Assembly (NCBI GenBank): GCA_002389765.1
Contig: DGQM01000023.1
Location: 111,904 to 175,903 of the forward strand
Length of the DNA stretch: 64,000 bases
Direction: 5' to 3'
Source of the DNA: Bacteroidetes bacterium UBA4414
GTDB taxonomy: Bacteria > Bacteroidota > Bacteroidia > Chitinophagales > Chitinophagaceae
Under the pieces are notes generated by a model. The model was not told the DNA's origin, did no database searches, and was given only the letters and a program-made list of their open reading frames with translations. This document shows, in pieces, positions 7,051 through 15,409 of the stretch (within the stretch, counting starts at the first letter, position 1; each line of letters opens with the position of its first letter). The position numbers were made by a program, and so were the translations under genes.

Positions 7051-7317
7051 TTATTTTTTCTTAGCGGCTGCCTTTTTAGGGGCTGCGTTTGCTTTTGGAG
7101 CTGCTTTTTTAGGAGCCGCTTTTTTTGCAGCAGCTTTCTTAGGAGCCGCTTTTTTTACTGCAGCTTTCTTAGGAGCCGCTTTTTTTGCAGCAGCTTTCTT
7201 AGGAGCCGCTTTTTTTACTGCAGCTTTTTTAGGAGCCGCTTTTTTCGCAGCTGCTTTTTTAGGAGCTGCTTTTTTGGCTGCAGCTTTTTTAGGAGCTGCT
7301 TTTTTTGCTGTTGCCAT
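7051..7317 (-). CDS. Histone H1-like Lys/Ala/Pro repeat protein
   Basis: 88 aa made almost only of AAPKKAAAKK / AAPKKAAVKK units, ending KAAAKKK. This is the composition of eukaryotic H1 tails and bacterial Hc1/AlgP/HU-tail proteins, which bind DNA through lysines. Start MATAKKAAP. It lies between rpmA and a terminator with its own short leader (58 nt from rpmA end). The role as a nucleoid protein is inferred from composition. Confidence 0.8.
   Translation of the reverse strand: MATAKKAAPKKAAAKKAAPKKAAAKKAAPKKAAVKKAAPKKAAAKKAAPKKAAVKKAAPKKAAAKKAAPKKAAPKANAAPKKAAAKKK
7066..7312. repeat. In-gene tandem repeat, 30-nt unit
   Basis: The coding DNA is a direct tandem array of about eight 30-nt units (each containing TTAGGAGC on the plus strand), arranged as alternating 60-nt pairs. 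Copies differ mainly at one codon (GCA/GTA), so the array should expand and contract easily. Confidence 0.9.
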
Positions 7318-7374
7318 AACTGTGTGAATTTAAGGGTTAAACAAAAACCTTATATATGGCAACAGCCGAGAGCA

Positions 7375-7644
7375 TTATGCCTCGGCTGTAGCTGAAAATT
7401 CCTTAACTGATATCAGTGTCTTAGTACGAGTTTTGCGGAACTCAACGATACCATCTTTCAATGCGAAAATGGTAAAGTCTTTACCAAGACCTACGTTTGT
7501 GCCAGGGTGATAAACAGTACCACGCTGACGAACGATGATGTTACCAGATATTGCTGGTTGACCACCGTATATCTTTACACCCAGTCTTTTACTTTGGGAG
7601 TCACGGTTATTCTTTACACTACCTTCACCTTTTTTGTGTGCCAT
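7375..7644 (-). CDS. rpmA: 50S ribosomal protein L27
   Basis: 89 aa, full length. Begins MAHKKGEGSVKNNRDSQSKR and contains RLGVKIYGGQ and GNIIVRQRGT, the L27 signature. Follows rplU by 39 nt in the usual rplU-rpmA operon. Confidence 0.98.
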   Translation of the reverse strand: MAHKKGEGSVKNNRDSQSKRLGVKIYGGQPAISGNIIVRQRGTVYHPGTNVGLGKDFTIFALKDGIVEFRKTRTKTLISVKEFSATAEA

Positions 7645-7683
7645 CTTCTATTCTTGACTTTACGAATTTACAAAAAAATTAAA

Positions 7684-7980
7684 TTAAGCAATATCTTTTA
7701 TCTTAATCTTTGTAAGATATTGACGGTGACCATTACTTTTTTGGTAACCTTTACGACGTTTTTTCTTGAAAACGATCACTTTATCACCTTTCAGATGATC
7801 AACGATTTCAGCTTTTACCTTTACTGAATCAGTAAATTTGATGTTACCACCGTTTGAAGTCATCAGAACTTCTGAGAACTCTACGCTTTCACCTACATTT
7901 CCTGACAGGCGGTGAACAAACAATTCATCATCTTTCTTCACTTTGAATTGTTGACCTGCTATATTAACTATCGCAAACAT
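7684..7980 (-). CDS. rplU: 50S ribosomal protein L21
   Basis: 98 aa. Start MFAIVNIAGQQFKV and C-terminal KKRRKGYQKSNGHRQ are diagnostic of L21. First gene of the rplU-rpmA operon with a two-box promoter just upstream. Confidence 0.98.
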   Translation of the reverse strand: MFAIVNIAGQQFKVKKDDELFVHRLSGNVGESVEFSEVLMTSNGGNIKFTDSVKVKAEIVDHLKGDKVIVFKKKRRKGYQKSNGHRQYLTKIKIKDIA

Positions 7981-8002
7981 GACGCTCCTAAAATATTTCG
8001 CG

Positions 8003-8035
8003 CAAAGGTAACATTATTTTCCTGTTATCCACAAA
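8003..8035 (-). promoter_or_regulatory. rplU promoter
   Basis: Minus strand TTTG, 21 nt, then TACCTTTG (complement of 8003-8010). It matches the rpmH promoter in both boxes and fits growth-linked ribosomal protein expression. Confidence 0.85.
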
Positions 8036-8131
8036 TATTTTTTTATAATTTGTAGTTTCCTGCAATATCCACCACGGAAAACGGTTATAATTAAGGTATT
8101 ATAATACATGTAATAACGTCATCATAATTGG

Positions 8132-8139
8132 TACTTTTG
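8132..8139 (+). promoter_or_regulatory. Promoter -7 box of the GH3 gene
   Basis: TACTTTTG matches TAnnTTTG and lies 18 nt before the ATG, so the leader would be about 10 nt. No clear -33 box. Confidence 0.5.
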
Positions 8140-8156
8140 TTTTCCAAGATTGTACG

Positions 8157-9653
8157 ATGAAGCTTAAATCATTCCTTGCCAGGCCTTATGCAGCTATCAT
8201 TCATAACCGCATAAGAAAAGGTATGGCCACCGCTGTTGCCGATCAGCAGAATATTTTCCAGCAATTGCTGAAGGTAGGTAGCCGCACCGCGTTTGGCAAA
8301 GATCATAAGCTTGCTGAGGTGAAAACCTACGACGAATACAAAGCCGCAGTTCCCATACGCGACTACGAGGCTTTCAAACCATATATAGAACAAATAAAGG
8401 CCGGCCAGCAAAACGTATTGTGGAAAGGTAAGCCTATGTATTTTGCCAAAACATCGGGCACTACCAGTGGGGTAAAGTATATCCCCATCAGTAAAGATTC
8501 CATACATAATCATATAGATACTGCACGCAATGCCCTGCTTTGCTACATGGCAGAAAGTGGCAATACAGCTTTTGCAGATGGCAGGATGATATTCCTCTCG
8601 GGCTCTCCGGTGCTGGAGCGTGTGGGCGGCATACCTACAGGCAGGCTCAGTGGTATTGTAAACCACTTTATACCGGGCTACCTGCGCGGCAATCAGTTAC
8701 CATCCTACGAAACCAACTGTATAGAAGACTGGGAAGAAAAGCTGGGCAAGATTGTTGCCGAAACCTTTGATAAAGACATGACCCTCATCAGCGGTATACC
8801 ACCGTGGATGCAGATGTATTTTGACTGGTTGTCTGAAAAAAGCGGCAAGAAGATAAAGGAGCTATTCCCCAACCTGCAGGTATTGGTGCATGGCGGGGTA
8901 AACTTTGAGCCATACAAAGCCAAGCTGTTTGAAAGCCTGGGCGGGCCCATAGATACTATAGAAACATTCCCTGCGTCTGAAGGTTTCTTTGCTTTTCAGG
9001 ATACGCTGGATAATGAAGGCTTGTTGCTCAATACCAATTCCGGCATCTTCTTCGAGTTTATACCTGCGGGAGAAGTATTTAATGATAACCCTACACGTCT
9101 CTCTTTAGCAGATGTGAAAGTGGGCGAAAACTATGCACTGATAATAAACAGCAATGCAGGCCTCTGGGGTTACAACATCGGCGATACCGTACGCTTTGTA
9201 AGTACCGACCCATATAGGATAGTAGTAACAGGTCGTATTAAACATTATATATCTGCCTTTGGAGAGCACGTAATCGGTGAAGAAGTAGAGCATGCCATAT
9301 TACAAGCTGCTACTGCGCACCATGCACGCATAGTAGAATTTACCGTAGCACCTATGATACAAACTACGGGCGAGCTGCCCTACCACGAATGGTTTGTATC
9401 GTTTGAAGAAACACCTGCTGATTTAGCAACCTTCAGCAAGGCTGTAGACGACAACCTGCGTAAAAAGAACATCTACTACGACGACCTTATAAAAGGCAAT
9501 ATTTTGCAACCACTGAAAATAAGGCCGATGCAAAGCCATGCCTTTATAGAATACATGAAATCTATCGGCAAACTGGGCGGACAAAACAAAGTACCCCGCC
9601 TGAGCAATGACCGTACCCTTGCAGATGCACTGCAACCGTGGATGAAACCTTAA
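8157..9653 (+). CDS. GH3-family adenylate-forming enzyme
   Basis: 498 aa. Carries the GH3 phosphate-binding loop TSGTTSG (99-105) and the ATP/AMP region (HGGVNFEPYK, ETFPASEGFFAFQD, GLWGYNIGDTVRF, TGRIKHYISAFGEHV). Plant GH3 enzymes conjugate acyl acids such as auxin and jasmonate with amino acids; bacterial homologues are widespread in Bacteroidetes without a settled substrate. Single gene between a divergent ribosomal operon and a receptor gene. Confidence 0.9.
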   Translation: MKLKSFLARPYAAIIHNRIRKGMATAVADQQNIFQQLLKVGSRTAFGKDHKLAEVKTYDEYKAAVPIRDYEAFKPYIEQIKAGQQNVLWKGKPMYFAKTSGTTSGVKYIPISKDSIHNHIDTARNALLCYMAESGNTAFADGRMIFLSGSPVLERVGGIPTGRLSGIVNHFIPGYLRGNQLPSYETNCIEDWEEKLGKIVAETFDKDMTLISGIPPWMQMYFDWLSEKSGKKIKELFPNLQVLVHGGVNFEPYKAKLFESLGGPIDTIETFPASEGFFAFQDTLDNEGLLLNTNSGIFFEFIPAGEVFNDNPTRLSLADVKVGENYALIINSNAGLWGYNIGDTVRFVSTDPYRIVVTGRIKHYISAFGEHVIGEEVEHAILQAATAHHARIVEFTVAPMIQTTGELPYHEWFVSFEETPADLATFSKAVDDNLRKKNIYYDDLIKGNILQPLKIRPMQSHAFIEYMKSIGKLGGQNKVPRLSNDRTLADALQPWMKP

Positions 9654-9726
9654 CAATACTTTATTTTGTTAACGGAAGCCTCATATCAATAATTTCAGCC
9701 AAATTTGCCTTTTGCAAATTTTTAAG

Positions 9727-12261
9727 ATGCGTTTTTATACAAAGGCTTTAGCCGCGGTTTTGTTCTTTAGCACAGGGAGTTCATTTTTATATGCACAACA
9801 AGCACCTGCTACAGGCAGGGTATTTGGTAAAATAGCAGATGACCAAAACAAGGGCATAGGCTATGCAACCGTTACACTGCTCAAACAGGATTCTACCGTA
9901 GTAAACGGAGACCTCACAAAAGAAGACGGTACATTCAACATAGCACCTACGGGTATTGGCAACTTCATACTGCGTATTTCTGGCATCGGCTCAGAGACAA
10001 AGTATGTTGGCAATATCAGCATTACACAACAAGCAGCCGAGAAGAATCTGGGCACTATCAAAACAGGTAATAGTGCACAGAAGCTAAAAAGCGTAACCGT
10101 AACAGCAGAAAAAGCTGCTATGGAAATGAGCATTGATAAAAAGACTTTCAATGTAGAAAAGAATATTACCGCTACAGGCGGTAGTGCTACAGACGTGTTG
10201 CAAAACATACCATCTGTATCTGTAGATGTAGATGGCAGTGTATCGCTGCGTGGCAAGGCCAGCACTATATTGATAGATGGCAAACCTGCTACTATGTTTG
10301 GTGGCGATGTTACGAGCGCGCTGCAAAGCCTTCCGTCTGCCAGTATTCAGAGTGTAGAGGTGATTACAAATCCATCATCAAAATATGATGCACAGGGTAC
10401 TGCGGGTATCATCAACATCATTACCAAGCGCGATAAGAAATTCGGTTTCAACGGTTCTGTAACTATAGGTGCAGGCACACGCGATAAGTATAACGGCAGC
10501 CTGAACCTGAATGTGAAGAATGAAAAATGGAACATCTTTCTGAACAGCAGCATGCGCCTGAACCGCAACTACAACCGCACTACCAACGAGCGTACCAACG
10601 TAGGCAGTGATGCATTCTTCAGTAGTTATGATGATAACATCCGTAAGTTTAATGGCTTCTTCAATTCACTGGGTGCAGAATATACCATCAACAAAAACAA
10701 TAGCATCACCCTCACACAAAACATCAACAAAATGCAGTGGGGTGGCGATGGTGTTTCTAACTACAAAATTTATACAAACGGTACTATAGATTCTACACAG
10801 CGTCGCAGCTCTTATAGTCTCGGTGGCCCGGTATCTTCATCCACATCGCTTGATTATAAACATAAATTCAAAAAAGAAAAAAGAGAGCTGACTGCCAACG
10901 CTACCTATGCTAAAACTTGGGTAGAACGCAATCAGGAATATGAAACTGCCATACTGAACAGTGATGGTATGCAACGCAACCATACCGTATATCAGAAAGC
11001 ACCGGGCAGCGGCAGTAATGCCAGCCTGAATGCACAGGTAGATTTTACAACCCCACTCAACAAAACAGACAAACTGGATGCGGGACTGAAAACACAACTT
11101 GTATGGTTTGAAAGCAAAAACACACCAACAATAGATTCCGGCAATGGTGCGAAGACAGACTACACATTGCTGAATAATTTTAACTACACACAGCAAACAC
11201 ACGCTGCATATACCAACTACGGTGGCCAGCGTGGCAACTGGGGCTATCAGGCAGGTTTGCGACTGGAATATTTCAGCTACGATGGTTCTACACAAACCAG
11301 ATCATACCAGGCTTACAGCACCAACTTCATCAACCTGTTCCCTACAGCGTATGTATCGTACAAGCTGCCAAAGGATCAGAACATCTTCCTTAGCTATAGC
11401 CGCCGTACCAATCGTCCCGGCTTTATGCAATTGATGCCATACATCGATTTATCGAACCCGCAGGATACCAATATGGGTAACCCCAACCTGAAACCGGAAT
11501 TCATCAACAACAGTGAACTGAACTATAGCAAGTCTTTCAAAAAAGGACATAACATTACTGCCAGTGCATACTATCAGTACACAGAAAATATGATAGAGCG
11601 CTATCGCAAATTCTACAGCGATGGTACAACATTTACGCAGCCTCAAAACCTGAATACAGGTCTTACCTATGGTTTGGAACTGATAGGTAAAATGCAGCTG
11701 ATGCCAAAATGGGATGCAACACTTAGCTTCAACTTTTTCCAAAACGAAGTGCGTGGTGCTAACATAGACCCTGTATTGAACAATAGTGGTTTCAGCTGGT
11801 TCAGCAAACTGAATACCAACATCAAACTGCCTAAAGATTTTTCTGTACAGATAAACGGCAATTATGAGGCACCAAAAGTAGCTGCACAAGGTACGCTGAA
11901 GGAAGTATACTGGCTGGATATTGCCGTACGCAAAAACCTGCTGAAGAACAAGGCTACGCTTACTGTAAACGTATCGGACATATTGAATACACGCAAATAC
12001 ACTACGGTGTACGATTACCCGTCTTACACACAAACCACCTACCGCGATAGGGAGACAAGAATTGGTAACATAAGTTTCACATATCGCTTTGGCAGGTCTG
12101 AAAGCAGTAGCAGAGAGCCTAAGACTATGGGCGGAAACAACCGCCGTGGCGGTAAAGACCAGAAAGGACAACAAACAAAAGAACGCGACAATCTGAAGAC
12201 AGACGAAGGCGGTGGCGGTGGAGAAGGCGGTCCAAGCGCACCTCAATCTTCCGGTAGTTAA
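9727..12261 (+). CDS. TonB-dependent receptor with carboxypeptidase-regulatory-like domain
   Basis: About 844 aa. I prefer ATG at 9727 over the in-frame TTG at 9712 because MRFYTKALAAVLFFSTG begins a clean signal peptide. After cleavage (FLYAQQ) comes a CarboxypepD_reg-like beta-sandwich (ATGRVFGKIADDQNKGIG), a plug domain (VLQNIPSVSVDVDG) and an outer membrane barrel (OMP_b-brl_3 type). The C-terminal tail is Gly/Ser/Lys-rich. Typical of Bacteroidetes SusC-like receptors without an adjacent SusD; cargo unknown. Confidence 0.9.
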   Translation: MRFYTKALAAVLFFSTGSSFLYAQQAPATGRVFGKIADDQNKGIGYATVTLLKQDSTVVNGDLTKEDGTFNIAPTGIGNFILRISGIGSETKYVGNISITQQAAEKNLGTIKTGNSAQKLKSVTVTAEKAAMEMSIDKKTFNVEKNITATGGSATDVLQNIPSVSVDVDGSVSLRGKASTILIDGKPATMFGGDVTSALQSLPSASIQSVEVITNPSSKYDAQGTAGIINIITKRDKKFGFNGSVTIGAGTRDKYNGSLNLNVKNEKWNIFLNSSMRLNRNYNRTTNERTNVGSDAFFSSYDDNIRKFNGFFNSLGAEYTINKNNSITLTQNINKMQWGGDGVSNYKIYTNGTIDSTQRRSSYSLGGPVSSSTSLDYKHKFKKEKRELTANATYAKTWVERNQEYETAILNSDGMQRNHTVYQKAPGSGSNASLNAQVDFTTPLNKTDKLDAGLKTQLVWFESKNTPTIDSGNGAKTDYTLLNNFNYTQQTHAAYTNYGGQRGNWGYQAGLRLEYFSYDGSTQTRSYQAYSTNFINLFPTAYVSYKLPKDQNIFLSYSRRTNRPGFMQLMPYIDLSNPQDTNMGNPNLKPEFINNSELNYSKSFKKGHNITASAYYQYTENMIERYRKFYSDGTTFTQPQNLNTGLTYGLELIGKMQLMPKWDATLSFNFFQNEVRGANIDPVLNNSGFSWFSKLNTNIKLPKDFSVQINGNYEAPKVAAQGTLKEVYWLDIAVRKNLLKNKATLTVNVSDILNTRKYTTVYDYPSYTQTTYRDRETRIGNISFTYRFGRSESSSREPKTMGGNNRRGGKDQKGQQTKERDNLKTDEGGGGGEGGPSAPQSSGS

Positions 12262-12303
12262 TAATTGGTATTATATTTGGTAACACTATTTAAAACATAT
12301 TGA

Positions 12304-13092
12304 ATGAAACAAATAGTAAAAGCCCTATTGTTGATGGGTACAGTAGCAGGCAGCACAACTGTAGCTAATGCGCAAACACTGAAAGACTGGGTAAACAAAG
12401 CAAACACAGTTGTGAATGGTGGTAGCGGAAATAATTCTACAACAACTACCAGCGGCAACAACAACGGTGGTATTGGCAGCAATCTTAGCAACAATGAAAT
12501 AGTATCTGCACTCAGGCAGGCACTGGAAATAGGCACTAAGAATGCATCGGGTAGGCTGAATGTTACCAATGGTTTTTTTGGCAATGCACTCATCAAAGTA
12601 TTGATGCCACCGGAAGCACGTCAGATAGAAAGCACGTTGCGTTCGCTGGGTATGGGTGCGCAGGTAGATAAAGCTATCTTATCTATGAACCGCGCTGCGG
12701 AAGATGCATCGGGCAAAGCAGTACCAATATTTGTAAATGCCATCACAAGTATGTCTATCCAGGATGGCCTGAGCATACTGCAAGGCGGACAAGGTGCTGC
12801 TACTAACTTCCTGAAAAACAGAACTACAGCGGCACTCACTTCAGAGTTTCGCCCTGTGATACAAAACTCACTGAATAAGGTTGGCGCTACACGCTATTGG
12901 GCAGACATTGTAAACATCTACAATCGCCTACCAACAGTACGCAACAAAGTAAACCCCGACCTGGCAGGCTATGTAACAGAGCGCGCACTGAACGGCCTGT
13001 TTGTTACCATTGCTGATGAGGAAAATAAAATACGCATAGACCCTGCATCAAGGGTTACAGATTTATTGAAAAAAGTATTTGGTTCTAAATAA
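12304..13092 (+). CDS. DUF4197 secreted protein
   Basis: 262 aa with signal peptide (ANAQTL cleavage near residue 24), a low-complexity Asn/Ser/Gly linker (residues 38-62), then a DUF4197 domain (NNEIVSALRQALEIGT, MPPEARQIESTLR, AAEDASGKAVPIF, RYWADIVNIYN). The family is predicted periplasmic and of unknown function. It starts 42 nt after the receptor gene and may share its transcript. Confidence 0.88.
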   Translation: MKQIVKALLLMGTVAGSTTVANAQTLKDWVNKANTVVNGGSGNNSTTTTSGNNNGGIGSNLSNNEIVSALRQALEIGTKNASGRLNVTNGFFGNALIKVLMPPEARQIESTLRSLGMGAQVDKAILSMNRAAEDASGKAVPIFVNAITSMSIQDGLSILQGGQGAATNFLKNRTTAALTSEFRPVIQNSLNKVGATRYWADIVNIYNRLPTVRNKVNPDLAGYVTERALNGLFVTIADEENKIRIDPASRVTDLLKKVFGSK

Positions 13093-13141
13093 TCACTAAT
13101 TACATTTTAACCTTAGTCTTCACACTGTACTACATTTTATT

Positions 13142-14746
13142 ATGGAAGAGATGACGCAACCGCAGGAACAACCTGTACAACCTACACTGCAATCATGGTG
13201 GCAATCCGTTAGCTTTCCCGGCAAGGAAAACTATACTATCTGCGAAGATGGCCAACTGATTCAAAATGCTATCGGCTCTCTGAAAGAGCGCGTGGTAAAT
13301 GCCCTTAGCATAGACACGGCAGAGATAACACTCAAAGCCCTGAAAGACAAATTTGCCGAGGTAGAAAACAAATACAAAGAACTACTTACGGAGTGGGAAG
13401 CATCAGACGATAAGCTGAAACTACTTGGCAAAGTAGAGCGCATGAAAGACTATCTGCAGCACACAGCAGCAGTAGGCATGTTGCAAGACCTTGTAAAATC
13501 GCTTGGCAATATGGAGTCTTCACTGTCTGCACTGACAGAAGAAAACTTCAAACTGAAAGAAGTAATTGCTAAAGAAGCTGAAACACTGGCAGACAGCAAT
13601 GCATGGAAAGAAACCACACAAGCTTTCAAAGACATTGCTGATAAGTGGAAACAGATAGGCTTTGTAGACAAACATCGCAACGATGAATTGTGGAACAGGA
13701 TAGAAGCTGCAAAAAACAAATTCTACGATCGCAAGCGCCAGAACCACGAAGATGTAAATAAAGAATTGCTGCAAAACCTGGACCTGAAAATGGAAATGGT
13801 AGAAAAAGCCGAAAAGCTGGCAGCATCAGATTCTTGGAAAGAAACGACTGAAGCCTTTCATAACCTGATGGAAGAATGGAAGAAAACAGGACGTACTATC
13901 CACGATAAAAACGAAGAACTGTGGCATCGTTTCATCACAGCCAAAAACACTTTCTTCGAAAAGAAGAAAGCCCACTTCGACGTTATACAAACTGAACAGG
14001 AAGCAAACCTACAGGCAAAATCTGCATTGGTAGAAAAAGCAGAAGCACTGAAAGATAGCACAGAGTGGAACGTTACTGCACAGGCTTTTACAGAGTTGAT
14101 GGACGAGTGGAAAAAGATAGGCCGCGTACCGCTTGACAAAGCAGACGAAATATGGAATCGTTTCATTGGTGCAAAAGAGCAATTCTTCAACGCTAAGAAG
14201 CAACATACCGAAACGCTGAAAGTAACCCTGCAAGACAACTACGCACAGAAACTGGCATTGGTAAAACGTGCAGAGGCTTTACAGCATTCTACCCAATGGC
14301 GCGAGGCTACAGATGAGTTGATAGAACTGATGGAAGAATGGAAGAAAATAGGCCCTGTACCCCGCGAGCACAATAACGAAATCTGGGAACAGTTTAACAA
14401 AGCACGCAAACGCTTCTTTGAGCGTAAAGATGCTAACCGCGAACAGCGCAAGCAACATGCCGAAAAGCATAAGCTACAACGTGTAGAGCGCGCTCATGAA
14501 TTTGTAAAACAACTGGAAGAAGAAATACAGGAAGAAAAAGAAAGGTTGGAAGATTTTAGAAACAGCATACAGAATATAACACCTGGACGCAAAGCAGAAG
14601 AACTGCGCCAGCATCTGGAAAAACTGATAAGCCAGACTGAAAATAAAATTCAGCACAAGCAAGCCAAGCTGGAAGATGCACGCAAACAAGTTGCAGAAAA
14701 CCCCGAAGGACTTGTAGCAGACAATAGTAAAGAAGCAGATGCTTAA
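13142..14746 (+). CDS. DUF349 tandem-repeat protein
   Basis: 534 aa with four consecutive DUF349 repeats of about 74 residues (residues ~140-440), each with conserved Trp patterns such as WKETTQAF...KWKQIGFVDKHRNDELW and F(Y/F)(D/E)xK ends. The C-terminal 100 residues are a charged coiled coil (QLEEEIQEEKERLEDF). Cytoplasmic, no signal peptide. Function unknown; DUF349 proteins are common in Bacteroidetes. A 17-bp terminator follows directly. Confidence 0.88.
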   Translation: MEEMTQPQEQPVQPTLQSWWQSVSFPGKENYTICEDGQLIQNAIGSLKERVVNALSIDTAEITLKALKDKFAEVENKYKELLTEWEASDDKLKLLGKVERMKDYLQHTAAVGMLQDLVKSLGNMESSLSALTEENFKLKEVIAKEAETLADSNAWKETTQAFKDIADKWKQIGFVDKHRNDELWNRIEAAKNKFYDRKRQNHEDVNKELLQNLDLKMEMVEKAEKLAASDSWKETTEAFHNLMEEWKKTGRTIHDKNEELWHRFITAKNTFFEKKKAHFDVIQTEQEANLQAKSALVEKAEALKDSTEWNVTAQAFTELMDEWKKIGRVPLDKADEIWNRFIGAKEQFFNAKKQHTETLKVTLQDNYAQKLALVKRAEALQHSTQWREATDELIELMEEWKKIGPVPREHNNEIWEQFNKARKRFFERKDANREQRKQHAEKHKLQRVERAHEFVKQLEEEIQEEKERLEDFRNSIQNITPGRKAEELRQHLEKLISQTENKIQHKQAKLEDARKQVAENPEGLVADNSKEADA

Positions 14747-14747
14747 C

Positions 14748-14784
14748 AAAAGAAAAAGCCCCGAACATCGGGGCTTTTTCTTTT
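14748..14784. terminator. Bidirectional terminator
   Basis: Stem AAAAGAAAAAGCCCCGA paired with its complement over a 3-nt loop, between two convergent genes; A/T runs on both strands. Confidence 0.95.
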
Positions 14785-14788
14785 GTAG

Positions 14789-15316
14789 TTATTTGTTATT
14801 TACAACACTCGTAATGTCTGTGATTTTTGCACCACCATTGAAGAGCTTTATAAACTTCTTCTTCTCGTCATAAATAGCTATACCCGGCACAGCAGTTAAC
14901 CTATAATAACCTGCAAAGAAAAAATCTGTGTCTTTGCCAAATGTGATATTCTTTTCTTTGTTCAATTTGTACTTTTCAGCAAATTTTCTCACGTCTTTCA
15001 GCTCCGCAAAAGAGAACATGTATAGATTAACATTTTTTAGTTCGTCCATGTGCGCTCTGATAGAATCAGCCATGTGTTGACAATGTTCACAATCAGGACC
15101 AAAAAGCATCAGTACTGTTTTCTTTCCGGGTTTTATGTTATAGGTGTTAAATGAAGACACACTATCCATCATTTGTATCTTAAATGCCGGCAATTCCGGA
15201 TATCTCAGATACGGCGGCAGGGTATCTGACACTGCCATACCACGTGGTTCTGTCTGCGCATTTACAACGCCTGTAAAACATGCTAATAGAATAAAAAGTA
15301 TATACTTCAATTTCAT
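14789..15316 (-). CDS. Secreted thioredoxin-like (TlpA/redoxin) protein
   Basis: 175 aa with signal peptide (cleavage after VNA, residue 20). The thioredoxin active site is GPDCEHC (Cys76, Cys79) and the cis-Pro loop is TAVPGIAIYD. Likely a periplasmic thiol-disulfide protein. A -7 box TACATTTG (complement of 15338-15345) lies just upstream. Confidence 0.87.
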   Translation of the reverse strand: MKLKYILFILLACFTGVVNAQTEPRGMAVSDTLPPYLRYPELPAFKIQMMDSVSSFNTYNIKPGKKTVLMLFGPDCEHCQHMADSIRAHMDELKNVNLYMFSFAELKDVRKFAEKYKLNKEKNITFGKDTDFFFAGYYRLTAVPGIAIYDEKKKFIKLFNGGAKITDITSVVNNK

Positions 15317-15371
15317 ATCCTGTTTTTCGTTTATCTACAAATGTAAGGAAGTCTTCTTTTTCAGGTACACA

Positions 15372-15379
15372 TAGGTTTG
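15372..15379 (+). promoter_or_regulatory. Promoter -7 box of the helicase-nuclease gene
   Basis: TAGGTTTG matches TAnnTTTG, 31 nt before the start codon. Confidence 0.45.
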
Positions 15380-15409
15380 TTAACTTCATAGCTCGGTATA
15401 GTACATAAT

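Noticed and set aside
7066..7312. CRISPR-like array
   Set aside because: The tandem units have no unique spacers and lie inside a coding gene.
7031..7327. Plus-strand Ala/Phe/Leu repeat ORF
   Set aside because: Reverse complement of the Lys/Ala repeat gene; repeats force open frames on both strands.
11449..12246. Minus-strand 265-aa ORF
   Set aside because: Antisense shadow of the TonB-dependent receptor.
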